Of a stretch of 64,000 nt of DNA, positions 20,476 through 29,112 are shown one piece after another. How positions within the stretch are numbered: the stretch's first letter is position 1; every line of letters starts with the position of its first letter. This stretch comes from JAZIHH01 sp036678685 (lineage in GTDB: Bacteria; Bacillota; UBA4882; UBA10575). The stretch covers positions 1-64,000 of the forward strand of contig JAZIHH010000034.1 of assembly GCA_036678685.1 (NCBI GenBank), read 5' to 3'. The notes beneath the pieces are model-generated. The model had not been told where the DNA came from. It saw only the letters and a program-made list of their open reading frames with translations, and ran no database searches. The translations under genes were made by a program, and so were the position numbers.

Positions 20476-21384
20476 TTGGCGGAAAAATTCCCCGCAGAGG
20501 TTATTCGCCGGTTCGTCCTCGACACACTGGAACTCTCCGGCGCCCCCTACCGCATAGTGGATAAAGTAATTATGGCCGAAGTGACCGTGGAGATCCCGGC
20601 CATGTTCTTTGACCCGCCGCGGCTGGAAAAACAAACATTAAATATGGTCTTTACCCCGGAGGACGCCGCCGGTTATCCCGGGGCGGAACTGGTCTCTTGG
20701 GGCAGTTACCGCTTGAACTGGTTTATCGAGGGGGTCAAGAAAAGGGGGGGCCTCACGTTGCAGACGGCGGAAGCGGATCCGGCCGCCGTCGAAAAAGAAC
20801 TGCCGGGGCTCCGGGCGGGCGCCACGGCCGGACCGGTCCGGAAGGTAAACCGGCCTTATCTGGCCGTCAATTATGTGCTTTCACGGTATGCCGATACGCT
20901 CCGGGAAGATTTGGTAAGTCTGGGGATTGACATGACCGCCGGTGAAATTCATGAAGATTTTCTCGCCATTTTACAGAAGGCGAAAATGACGCCCGGCATC
21001 CCCGCCGGCGAAATTGCCCGGCCGGTTCTTTCCCCCGCCGAAGCTTTGAACCGGCTCCACCAGTATTTGGCGGAGAAAATCCTTGCCTGGGATCCGTCCT
21101 GGCGCGAAAAGGCCCGCCGCTGTTATGAAGAGGAGTTAATCTGCTTATACCGCTATTATCACGAGGGGAATGCCGACGAACGCCGCGTATTTAACGAGAG
21201 GGCCCGGGAGTTGTATGAAAAATACCGCCCCCGCGTGACGGTTCGCCCCGTTAACCTCGGCTTCTTTTACCTGCCCGAATTTGTGTACACCAAGAAAGAC
21301 GCCGCCTTTAGTTACCAGCCGCTCCTGGGCCGCCGGGAACGGGTGCCCGGCCTCGCTATAACTCCCCGTAATGATAAAGGATAA
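20476..21384 (+). CDS. YqhG-like protein, partner of the SNF2 helicase
   Basis: 302 residues from a TTG start at 20476 (GAGG six bases upstream), 18 bases after the helicase gene. No signal peptide or membrane helix. The N-terminal part (RRFVLDTLELSGAPYRIVDK) is followed by strands with VTVEIPAMFFDPPRLEKQTL, and the C-terminal half is helical and highly charged. Assignment to YqhG rests on gene order and general resemblance. Function unknown. Its 3' end overlaps the convergent rsmE by 29 bases. Confidence 0.65.
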   Translation: MAEKFPAEVIRRFVLDTLELSGAPYRIVDKVIMAEVTVEIPAMFFDPPRLEKQTLNMVFTPEDAAGYPGAELVSWGSYRLNWFIEGVKKRGGLTLQTAEADPAAVEKELPGLRAGATAGPVRKVNRPYLAVNYVLSRYADTLREDLVSLGIDMTAGEIHEDFLAILQKAKMTPGIPAGEIARPVLSPAEALNRLHQYLAEKILAWDPSWREKARRCYEEELICLYRYYHEGNADERRVFNERARELYEKYRPRVTVRPVNLGFFYLPEFVYTKKDAAFSYQPLLGRRERVPGLAITPRNDKG

Positions 21385-22087
21385 GAGCGGCCATGACCGG
21401 CCCGGCGGTTTCCGCCCGGAGAATCCTGGATCCCAGGGAGACGGGGACGGCCCCGGCCGCGCGGATGGTTTCTATTTCTTCGCGGGAAAACCCGCCTTCC
21501 GGACCAATGATCAGGGCAATCTCTTCCGGTTTGGGGATCCCTTCCAAAACCTGCCGGAGGGTGTTTTCTTTCTCTTCCTCCCAGGCCACCAGGGCCGGAA
21601 TCCCGGGCGGGAAGGAAAGTTCCTGCAGCGTGGCGGGGTGGGTAACGGTGGGGATGATCCCCCGTTCGCTTTGTTTGGCCGCCTCCAGGACAATCCGCGC
21701 CCAGCGGGCTCGTTTTTTCGCCGCCCGGCCCGGTTCCAGCCGGACCACTGTCCGCTGGGAAAGGAAGGGGTGAAAGGCGGAGATCCCCACTTCCGTTCCT
21801 TTTTGCAACATCCAGTCCATCTTTTCCCCCTTTAACAGGCTTTGGTAAAGATGGATTTTGAGCCCCGGTTCGGTCTCTTCCCGGTAACGAAGGACAACCC
21901 GCCCTTCCACCCTTTCCGGGCTGACGGTCTCCAGCACGACCTCATAAAAATACCCCCGCCCGTCGGCGGCGTGGACGATGGCCCCCGGCTCCAGGCGGCG
22001 GACCAGGCAAATATGGCGGGCGTCCTCCGGGGTGAAGCGGACCCTCTCCCCGCTGAAACCGCCGGGGGGGAGAAAAAACCTAGGCAC
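21356..22087 (-). CDS. rsmE: 16S rRNA m3U1498 methyltransferase RsmE
   Basis: Methylates N3 of U1498 of 16S rRNA using SAM. 243 residues: N-terminal PUA-like part (PRFFLPPGGFSGERVRF) and a SPOUT knot with EIALIIGPEGGFSREEIE and VPVSLGSRILRAETAGPV, both diagnostic. The start is taken at GTG 22087 (V-PRFFLPP), which overlaps the end of prmA by 8 bases, implying translational coupling. The prmA-rsmE pairing is standard in Bacillota. Confidence 0.93.
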   Translation of the reverse strand: MPRFFLPPGGFSGERVRFTPEDARHICLVRRLEPGAIVHAADGRGYFYEVVLETVSPERVEGRVVLRYREETEPGLKIHLYQSLLKGEKMDWMLQKGTEVGISAFHPFLSQRTVVRLEPGRAAKKRARWARIVLEAAKQSERGIIPTVTHPATLQELSFPPGIPALVAWEEEKENTLRQVLEGIPKPEEIALIIGPEGGFSREEIETIRAAGAVPVSLGSRILRAETAGPVMAALILYHYGEL

Positions 22088-22991
22088 CGTCCATCCCGGC
22101 CAGTAAAGCCGTCCAGCACTCTTCCTGCACTTCTTTTTGACAGATAAGACCGTTCCGTAACAAGGCATCTTTCACCTCACCCGCCCGGTCGGCAATAATC
22201 CCGGAGAGAATGACACGGCCGCCCGGGTTAAGCAAGGGGGGAAGCTGGGGAAGTAAGGCGAGAATGACCGCGGCGACGATATTCGCCACCACCAGGTCGG
22301 CGCCTATTTCCAGCTTGTCCACGAGATTCCCCTCCCTTACCTCCACCCGGTCTTCCACTTTGTTACGTTTAACATTCATCCGGGCCTCCGCCACCGCCGT
22401 AGGATCGATGTCCACCGCTTTGACCCGCGCCGCTCCCAGTTTGGCGGCGCCCACCGCCAGAATACCCGTTCCCGTCCCGATATCATAAACCGTTTCTCCC
22501 CCCCGGATCGCCTCCTGCAACAGAAGAAGGGAAAGGCGGGTGCTGGGATGATTTCCGGTTCCGAACGCCATCCCGGGGTCAATCTCCACCACTTTTTGTC
22601 CGGGGGCGGGCCGGACTTTTTCCCAGGGCGGGGCAATGAGCAAACGGCCGACGGCCGCGGGGCGGAAATATTCTTTCCAGGCTTCGGCCCAATTTTCTTC
22701 CTTTACCCGGCGCAGGGTCAGGCGGGGCCGGGCTTCTTTTTGGGGCATAGGAAAGTACCGGTCCAGTGAAGCCAGACGTTCTTGAATTTTCTCCAGTTCC
22801 TCATCGACCCCGTCCCGGAGGGGCAGGTAGCCGGTCACCCGGTAAGGTTCTTTCCTTATTAACGGGACAGCCTTACGCGCAGGCTCGTGGCAAACCACCC
22901 CTCCGCACCCGGCGGCCAATAAAATCTCCCCCGTAATCTCCGGCGGCACCGATGTGGTTTCGATGGTTATCTCCAGCCAATAACGGGCCAT
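22080..22991 (-). CDS. prmA: Ribosomal protein L11 methyltransferase PrmA
   Basis: SAM-dependent methyltransferase modifying ribosomal protein L11. 303 residues from ATG 22991 (MARYWLEITIETT; GAGGAAAA directly upstream). The SAM motif I is VYDIGTGTGILAVGAAKLG, with VDIDPTAVAEARMNV next and the PrmA signature VVANIVAAVILALLPQL. Located between a nitrilase-type gene and rsmE. Confidence 0.95.
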   Translation of the reverse strand: MARYWLEITIETTSVPPEITGEILLAAGCGGVVCHEPARKAVPLIRKEPYRVTGYLPLRDGVDEELEKIQERLASLDRYFPMPQKEARPRLTLRRVKEENWAEAWKEYFRPAAVGRLLIAPPWEKVRPAPGQKVVEIDPGMAFGTGNHPSTRLSLLLLQEAIRGGETVYDIGTGTGILAVGAAKLGAARVKAVDIDPTAVAEARMNVKRNKVEDRVEVREGNLVDKLEIGADLVVANIVAAVILALLPQLPPLLNPGGRVILSGIIADRAGEVKDALLRNGLICQKEVQEECWTALLAGMDGA

Positions 22992-23013
22992 TTTTCCTCC
23001 TCTCGGCAGTTCT

Positions 23014-23853
23014 TTATCCGCTGTATTTTTGCCAGGTCCCGCTGCCCGCAACCCGGTAGAGATCGGTACGCCTGTGGGCCAGCAGGGGCAGTTCCCTCCG
23101 GATCTGCGCCAGCCGTTCCCGGTCCATCTCCACCAGAAGAATTTCTTCTTCCTCCCCTAAAGCCTTGATAATCTTTCCCCAGGGATCGACCAGCATGGAA
23201 TGGCCATGGGCCAGGTAGGAAAGGGAGGGGTTGGGAGCGGAGGATACCCCGGCCATGAAGACCTGGTTGTCCACAGCCCTGGTACGTAAAAGGATCTCCC
23301 AGTGGGCCGGACCGGTCACGCGGCTGAAAGCGGCGGGAATGATCACCAATTCCGCTCCGGCCAGGCTCAGCAGGCGGATATATTCCGGAAAGCGCAGGTC
23401 GTAGCAGATTCCAATTCCCAACCGGCAGGAACCGGTCTCCACCAGGGTCAGTTCTTGCCCTGCCGTCAGGGTGGCCGATTCTTTGATCACGGCCCCGCCG
23501 GGGAGTTCAAAATCGAAGAGATGCAATTTCCGGTGGCGGGCCACCCGTTTCCCCTGAGGATTGAAGACAAAACAGGTGTTGTAGATTTTTTCCCCCACCC
23601 GTTCGGGAATGGAGCCCCCGACCACCCACATTCCCTTTTCCGCGGCGATCCGGGAAAGCAGGGCGGTGGTTTCTTCCCCTTCCGCTTCCGCAAAAACCGG
23701 GAAATTCTCGTGTTCGTAAGGACAGGTAAACATCTCGGGCAGAACCGCCAGTTCCGCCCCGTTCTCGGCGGCCCGGGCCAGCATCTGCCCGGCCTTGGCC
23801 AGGTTTTTTTCTTTCTCCGCTTCCACCCGGAGCTGACAGAGGGCTATTTTCAT
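23014..23853 (-). CDS. Nitrilase-superfamily carbon-nitrogen hydrolase (omega-amidase type)
   Basis: 279 residues with the Glu-Lys-Cys triad of C-N hydrolases: Glu in LAVLPEMFTCPYEHENF, Lys in ARHRKLHLFDFE, Cys in GIGICYDLRFPEYIRLL. Best fit is the Nit2/YafV-like omega-amidase group that deaminates alpha-ketoglutaramate or related metabolites. ATG 23853 with AGAGAGGAAA upstream at a somewhat long distance. Located 22 bases upstream of prmA on the same strand, so probably co-transcribed. Confidence 0.85.
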   Translation of the reverse strand: MKIALCQLRVEAEKEKNLAKAGQMLARAAENGAELAVLPEMFTCPYEHENFPVFAEAEGEETTALLSRIAAEKGMWVVGGSIPERVGEKIYNTCFVFNPQGKRVARHRKLHLFDFELPGGAVIKESATLTAGQELTLVETGSCRLGIGICYDLRFPEYIRLLSLAGAELVIIPAAFSRVTGPAHWEILLRTRAVDNQVFMAGVSSAPNPSLSYLAHGHSMLVDPWGKIIKALGEEEEILLVEMDRERLAQIRRELPLLAHRRTDLYRVAGSGTWQKYSG

Positions 23854-23886
23854 CGCTGTTAAATTTCCTCTCTCCTTATGTTTGTT

Positions 23887-24270
23887 TTATGTTTGTTCCG
23901 GTTTCTTTTCTTCCGCCGCCTTCTCCCCGGCGAAGCTGGGAAACTCCAGCCCGGCGGAGTCGGCGATGGTCTTTTGCACTTCCATCATCAACTGGGTAAA
24001 TTTTATCTCCGCCATTAGGTATTCCCGGATATACGGGTTATAGCCCACAATTTCCGCAAGTTTTTTTACTTTTTCCACCTCTTCCGGGCCGGGCTCCTCC
24101 CCGGACAAACGTTTCTTTTCCAGCGCCCACTGTTGTTTGCGGAAATCCTCCAGCATTATTTTGGCTGCTTCGTGTTCCTCTATTTGTTTTTTGGCTCTTT
24201 GGTAAGCCCGGTATTCTTCGCTCGCCGTCAAAGCGGCCCCGAGTTCTTTAGCCAGCATGATAGGGTCCAT
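23887..24270 (-). CDS. YlbF/YmcA-family regulator
   Basis: 127 residues, almost wholly helical: LAKELGAALTASEEYRAYQR, then AKIMLEDFRKQQWALEKKR and YLMAEIKFTQLMMEVQKTIA are the family's hydrophobic-heptad signature. In Bacillus the YlbF-YmcA-YaaT complex adjusts RNase Y-dependent mRNA decay, competence and sporulation. ATG 24270 with GGAGG nine bases upstream. Lies between capA-like and nitrilase genes. Confidence 0.82.
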   Translation of the reverse strand: MDPIMLAKELGAALTASEEYRAYQRAKKQIEEHEAAKIMLEDFRKQQWALEKKRLSGEEPGPEEVEKVKKLAEIVGYNPYIREYLMAEIKFTQLMMEVQKTIADSAGLEFPSFAGEKAAEEKKPEQT

Positions 24271-24315
24271 CTCTTTCGCCTCCTCTGTCCTGACAACTGT
24301 TTTCCTTCCGGTTTT

Positions 24316-26031
24316 TTATTTCTCCGGTTTTCCGTTCAGAGCGGCCGAATAACCGGCCAGGAGATTCAAAAGGGCGCAGCCGAGTTTCCCGGTGGCCACC
24401 CGGGGTTGTTCCTGCACAATCAGGATAGGGATAAAGCTAATCCGGCGCAGGCCTCCCCGGTCCATCACGGCCTGGAGAATCAACCCCTGCCGCCGGTTGT
24501 AAGCCTTTTGGTCGAAGACGAAATTACCCAGGCTGTAGACGATGACTCCCCGGCGGCGAAACTCGATTCCCTGGATGACATGGGGATGGTGCCCGATGAC
24601 CAAATCGGCGCCGGCATCCACGGCGATGCGTCCCAAGGCTTTTTGAAAATCCGTGGGTTGGTGTTCATATTCCTTCCCCCAGTGCATGGAGACGATAACC
24701 AGATCCGCTTCTTGCTGGGCGGTTTGCACATCGCTGCGGAGATAGTCGGCCCGGGCCGGCGCCGCGCCGGGCAGATCACTGGTGGCCGCCCAGTGGTGGG
24801 GGATCCGGGTATAGGTAAACCCCTCGCCCACCTCCGTATAAGCCAGAAAGGCAATTTTAACCCCTTTAACCTCAATAATCCGGGGCCGCCGGGCGGCAAC
24901 AATATTCTCTCCCACCCCCACGTGGACAATACCGGCGGCCGCCAGGTGTTCCATGGTATCCAGCATCGCCGGGACGCCGTAATCAAGGATGTGGTTGTTG
25001 GCCAGGGAAATCAGGTTAAAACCCGCATGGGTCAGCGCTTCTATATATTCGGGTTTGCCGCGGAACATATTGATCTGGCTGCCCCTGGTGCTCAAAGGAC
25101 ATTCCAGATTGGCGAAAGCCAGATCCGCCCGGCGAAAAATCTCCGCCGTGCGGGCCAGGGGATAACTGTAGTCTTTCTCCCTTTCCATGGTGTCCGCCAC
25201 GCCCCGGGCGAGGAGGATATCTCCGGCCGCCGCCAAGGTCACCGGCGTCAGGCCCGTGGGGTTTGCCGCCGGGGAAAAGGCTTTTTTCACCGCCCGGCGC
25301 AAAAGGAGATCCCGCAGGAACCGCCCTCCCGGCCAATCGTAAAAGAAATCCCCGGGCGGCGGGAGCAGAACCGCCTGGGCGGCCAGGGGATAGCTTTGTG
25401 GTTCCCAAAGCGGATCCCTGCCGTCCACCGGCAGGACCTTTACCGCCGGGATCACCGCCTGGGGCGTGAGGATTCCGAATCCCCACGGGTCCTCCGCCAC
25501 CCTTTGCGCCACTTCCTCCTGGGAATCAAGGAGCAAGGCCCGGGGACTAATCCGGGGAAAAATCTCCGCCAGGTAAGGATAGGAGCGGGGGGAGTAAAAA
25601 TAGAAGTTCACCGGGCGCTTTTCACCGCCCAGTTGCTCCCAGCCGGTGATTTCCCCTGCGACCAGGGCCTCCAGTTCCCGGGAGGATAAACCGGGGAGGG
25701 GGTTCCAAAAATTAACCACCGCCGTTAACGGGACTCTCCCCAGCGTATAAGGGCCGGTTTCTCCCACCGGCCGGTACGTTAAAAGGTAACCCCGCCCCTC
25801 CTCGTCCTTTTCCGCCCAAGCCCAGTTCTGTCCGGTGCAGGCCGTCAACTCCTGCCAGATAATCTTCTCCGCTGTCTCCCCTGTTATATAGATAACACCG
25901 GCGCGGCTCAGGAAAAACCCGGATAAAAAAAGTATAATCAGGAAAAATAGACCAATAATATCAAAGATGACCGGTCGCCGGCGGGCGCCGGAAATTACGG
26001 GCCTTTGAATTATGAACTCCTCCTGTTTCAC
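24316..26031 (-). CDS. CapA-family metallophosphatase-like protein with an N-terminal PstS-like domain
   Basis: 571 residues, membrane-anchored by a helix at ~23-45. Residues ~60-235 look like a periplasmic binding domain of the phosphate/tungstate type (VVNFWNPLPGLSSRELEALV, then GEITGWEQLGG, the PstS hallmark). From ~265 a CapA (PGA_cap) domain follows with metal/phosphoesterase residues in AAAGDILLARG, FANLECPLS, SLANNHILDYG, SMHWGKEYEHQP and GHHPHVIQGIE. CapA proteins take part in poly-gamma-glutamate or envelope polymer export. The start is uncertain: GTG 26031 is used, but a strong AGGAGGAG lies inside its first codons. First gene of a minus-strand run ending in rsmE, divergent from satD. 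Confidence 0.8.
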   Translation of the reverse strand: MKQEEFIIQRPVISGARRRPVIFDIIGLFFLIILFLSGFFLSRAGVIYITGETAEKIIWQELTACTGQNWAWAEKDEEGRGYLLTYRPVGETGPYTLGRVPLTAVVNFWNPLPGLSSRELEALVAGEITGWEQLGGEKRPVNFYFYSPRSYPYLAEIFPRISPRALLLDSQEEVAQRVAEDPWGFGILTPQAVIPAVKVLPVDGRDPLWEPQSYPLAAQAVLLPPPGDFFYDWPGGRFLRDLLLRRAVKKAFSPAANPTGLTPVTLAAAGDILLARGVADTMEREKDYSYPLARTAEIFRRADLAFANLECPLSTRGSQINMFRGKPEYIEALTHAGFNLISLANNHILDYGVPAMLDTMEHLAAAGIVHVGVGENIVAARRPRIIEVKGVKIAFLAYTEVGEGFTYTRIPHHWAATSDLPGAAPARADYLRSDVQTAQQEADLVIVSMHWGKEYEHQPTDFQKALGRIAVDAGADLVIGHHPHVIQGIEFRRRGVIVYSLGNFVFDQKAYNRRQGLILQAVMDRGGLRRISFIPILIVQEQPRVATGKLGCALLNLLAGYSAALNGKPEK

Positions 26032-26258
26032 ATTTCACCTTACAAAAGATATTTTCGCTGCCCGCCTCAATATTCCTTTTCCGGAACATAAGAAAAGCCC
26101 TTTATTTCCCAGAACTCATAATTTGCCGACCGCAGCGATAATTTGGTTTATAAAACTAAACCGGCAGGAATTTTTCCCGTGGCGGCGAACGATCAGAAGG
26201 GGTTTTATCACCCTTTTTAGCATGAATTATTGTTATTCACCCTTTTGGAGGTGATAAA

Positions 26259-26897
26259 TTGTCCCTCTTTACCGTCATTACCGCGGATGTCATTGCCTCC
26301 CGGCAGCAACCGGTGGCGTTGGCCCAGAAAGAAGTGGTTCTGGCCGGCCTCAACCATCCGGATCTTTTAACCGCCTTTACCGTTTCCCGGGGCGACGAGG
26401 TCCAGGCGGTAGTGGCCGGGCCTCTCCTCCCCCTGAATTTAGTGCGCAGGCTGCGTTTTTATTGCCGCCCGCTGTTATTGCGGGTGGGGCTCGGGGTCGG
26501 CCGGATCACCACCGGTCTGGAGAAAAAAAACTCCTGGGAGATGAACGGTCCCGCCTTTTTCCGTTCCCGCCGGGCCCTGGAAAGCCTGAAAAATGAGCGC
26601 CGTGTTTTTACCCGGGTGGACACGGGCGACGACGTTTTCGACCGGCTGGCCAACGCCCTGTTGGCTCTGGTGGATACCGTTCAATCCGGGTGGACCGACG
26701 CCCAGTGGGAAGCCGTCACTGTTTATGAGGAAAAAGGCACCTATCAAGAGGCGGCCCAAATCCTGGGCATCGCCTATCAAAACGTGGAAAAAAGATGCCG
26801 CGCCGCCCGCTGGTGGGCGGTACGCCAGGCCGAAGAGGCTCTGGCCTCCGCTGCTCAAGAGCTGGCCTGTCCTCATCTTATTATGGGTGAAAAATAA
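26259..26897 (+). CDS. SatD-family protein
   Basis: 212 residues from TTG 26259 with GGAGGTGAT upstream. N-terminal VITADVIASRQQPVALAQKE and GLGVGRITTGLEKKNSWEMNGPAFFRSR are typical of the SatD family; the C-terminus holds a helix-turn-helix-like segment (TYQEAAQILGIAYQNVEKRC) resembling sigma-factor region 4. Named from the acid-inducible satCDE operon of Streptococcus mutans; molecular function unknown. Followed 42 bases later by the DUF3307 gene. Confidence 0.8.
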   Translation: MSLFTVITADVIASRQQPVALAQKEVVLAGLNHPDLLTAFTVSRGDEVQAVVAGPLLPLNLVRRLRFYCRPLLLRVGLGVGRITTGLEKKNSWEMNGPAFFRSRRALESLKNERRVFTRVDTGDDVFDRLANALLALVDTVQSGWTDAQWEAVTVYEEKGTYQEAAQILGIAYQNVEKRCRAARWWAVRQAEEALASAAQELACPHLIMGEK

Positions 26898-26939
26898 CAT
26901 TTCACCGGAAATAGTATGAAGATAAGGGAGGTTATGGTC

Positions 26940-27716
26940 ATGGATTTCTTTCTTCCCGCCCTGCTGGCTCATTTAACCGGGGATTTTATCCTGCAGCCCG
27001 CCTCTTGGAGCGACCAAAAGACGCAAGGGAGGTGGGAGGCCTTTCTCCAGCACGGATTGGTTGTCTTTGGCCTCACTGTCCCGGCGGCGGTCTGGTTTGG
27101 TGTTATTGAGGCAATCCTGTTCGCGGCGGCGGCAACCGCCGGCCATCTCCTGTTGGATGTGGGAAAGACTTTTATTGAACGCAACTCCCGGGCCGGAACC
27201 AAACTCTTTCTCTTCCTGGCCGATCAAGGCCTGCACCTGGCCGTTTTGGCCCTCTGCGGCCGTCTTTTGCTCCCGGACCGGCCGGACCCGGAGATACTCG
27301 CCTTTTTTTCCCGCCTTTTTCCGGGGGAAACCCTTCCTGCCCTGGCTGCCGGTCTCCCCGGGGCGGAACAGAGACTCGCCGCCGGCTTACAAACGGTGGT
27401 CATTTATGTAACGGTCCTTTTTGCCGGCGCCGTTTTGATCGAGAAAATGCTGGCCTGGCTGACGGACCAAACCCCGGACAGAAAAACGGGCCGGTTGGGG
27501 AAAACGGTGGGGATCTTGGAACGGCTGATCCTTCTTAGCCTGGTCGTGGTCGAAGCTCTGCCGGCTTTGGGTTTTGTCCTGGCCGCCAAATCCCTCGCCC
27601 GTTATCAGGAGCTGAACAACAGGGAATTCGCCGAATATTATCTTGTTGGTACTCTGGCCAGTTTCTCTCTGGCTTTCTTCGGGGGTCTGGCGCTCAAGGC
27701 CGTATTGCGGGTTTAG
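26940..27716 (+). CDS. DUF3307 integral membrane protein
   Basis: About 258 residues from ATG 26940 (GGGAGG eight bases upstream). The N-terminus PALLAHLTGDFILQPASWSD is the DUF3307 signature (His and Asp on a membrane helix). Further helices at ~40-60, 85-105, 150-175, 205-225 and near the C-terminus give a polytopic protein. DUF3307 genes commonly sit beside satD-type genes, as here. Function unknown. The 3' end overlaps the convergent protease gene by 23 bases. Confidence 0.8.
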   Translation: MDFFLPALLAHLTGDFILQPASWSDQKTQGRWEAFLQHGLVVFGLTVPAAVWFGVIEAILFAAAATAGHLLLDVGKTFIERNSRAGTKLFLFLADQGLHLAVLALCGRLLLPDRPDPEILAFFSRLFPGETLPALAAGLPGAEQRLAAGLQTVVIYVTVLFAGAVLIEKMLAWLTDQTPDRKTGRLGKTVGILERLILLSLVVVEALPALGFVLAAKSLARYQELNNREFAEYYLVGTLASFSLAFFGGLALKAVLRV

Positions 27717-28980
27717 ATATGCCAAACCCCTGTAAATGGAGGAAGAGCTTTCCCAGCTTATTTGCCCTCTTTTTCTCCGGAGCGTCCGGAAGGTCCAAAG
27801 CCCGGCCTATATCGAGATACCCCACGCCTTGGACCATCCGGTCGTATCCCCTGTCCTCCGCCGTACTGAGGAGGAGCCTTTTCACCTGTGCCGGGTGGAA
27901 ACGGGGATATTTCTGTAAAATGAGCGCCACGGCTCCGGAGACCATGGAGGTGGCCATGGAGGTTCCCGACAGGGCAACGTACCCGCCGTCTGGTTTGAGG
28001 GAGGTAATCCCGGCGCCCGGGGCCACCAGGTCGGGTTTGGCCAGTTCATCAACGGTCGGTCCCCGGCTGGAGTGATCGGCAATAACATCGTCACTACGGC
28101 TCACGGTCCGTTTATCGTCAATGCTGCCTACGGTGATGGCGTAGGGGGAAATCCCCGGGGTGGTGATCGTTCCCTCTTTGGGGCCGTTATTCCCGGCTGC
28201 CGCGCAGACAATAAGACCTCTCCGCCAACTTTCCGCCACCGCCCGGCTTAAAGGGTCGGTCCGGTACCCTTTTTCCGCCGCCGCCCCCAGGGAAAGGTTG
28301 ACCACGCGAATTCCCAGTTCTTTGCTTTTTTCCACCACCCACTGCAGGCCGGCAATGACCCGGGAAACGGGGCCGACTCCGTTCTCGCCCAGGACTTTGA
28401 CGCCCACCAGATTGGCCTCGGGCGCTATGCCCGCGTATTTCCCGCCGGAGGAGAAGCCGTTACCGGCGATAATCCCAGCCACGTGGGTTCCGTGGCCTTC
28501 GTCATCATAAGGTTCAGGCCGGTTGGCCACCAGGTCGCGCCAGCCGATAAGGCGTGATTCCGGTTTCGTCAAATCCGGGTGGGGGGCGATCCCACTGTCG
28601 ATTACCGCCACGGTGACCCCGGCGCCGGTAATCCCGTGGCGGTGGGCATAGACGGCGCCTACGGCGGGGGCGGCCACATTCAGGCAGGGATAGACGGTTA
28701 GATCCGGCCAGACCACCTCCGGTTCGGCTTCGGGGATTAATTCCAGCAACGCCGCGGAAGGCAATTCCACCGCTATGCTGTTGATTAAAGGGAGTTCATG
28801 GAGGATTTTACCTCCCAACTCAAGCACGGCCTGCCTGGTCCTGATTTGGCAGTAGCGCCGGTAAGAGCAGAATTCCAAAATCACCCGGACTTCAGGCCGC
28901 TGGTTCATAAAAATTTCCCGGCTTAAACCGGCGGTCAACCGGTGACCATGAAGGCGGCGCCATTTTTCTTCTGATAACAT
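27694..28980 (-). CDS. Subtilisin-like serine protease (S8), no signal peptide
   Basis: 428 residues. Catalytic Asp in VAVIDSGIAPHPDL, His in DDEGHGTHVAGIIAGNG, oxyanion Asn in VCAAAGNNGPKEG and Ser in ALSGTSMATSMVSGAVAL are all present. The first ~110 residues resemble an I9-type propeptide. No secretion signal is visible, so it is probably intracellular, like Isp/AprX-type clostridial proteases. ATG 28980 preferred; GTG 28989 is possible. Confidence 0.88.
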   Translation of the reverse strand: MLSEEKWRRLHGHRLTAGLSREIFMNQRPEVRVILEFCSYRRYCQIRTRQAVLELGGKILHELPLINSIAVELPSAALLELIPEAEPEVVWPDLTVYPCLNVAAPAVGAVYAHRHGITGAGVTVAVIDSGIAPHPDLTKPESRLIGWRDLVANRPEPYDDEGHGTHVAGIIAGNGFSSGGKYAGIAPEANLVGVKVLGENGVGPVSRVIAGLQWVVEKSKELGIRVVNLSLGAAAEKGYRTDPLSRAVAESWRRGLIVCAAAGNNGPKEGTITTPGISPYAITVGSIDDKRTVSRSDDVIADHSSRGPTVDELAKPDLVAPGAGITSLKPDGGYVALSGTSMATSMVSGAVALILQKYPRFHPAQVKRLLLSTAEDRGYDRMVQGVGYLDIGRALDLPDAPEKKRANKLGKLFLHLQGFGISKPAIRP

Positions 28981-29112
28981 TAACCTCACCCCAAAGGTAA
29001 TCTCCGTTCTTTCCCTATAATCTATGGGAAAGGGGGCCCTTTGGTAACGAGGTTAACGGCCGTTTTCAGCGGGCGAAAAAACTGTTTTCCCCGGCCAAGC
29101 CCTCCGGCCGCT

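Noticed and set aside
25016..25486. Gly/Pro/Arg-rich 156-codon frame on the minus strand
   Set aside because: Shadow of the CapA-like gene in another frame; low-complexity composition typical of GC-rich shadows.
28160..28510. Plus-strand frame opposite the subtilase gene
   Set aside because: Antisense shadow of a gene with complete catalytic motifs.
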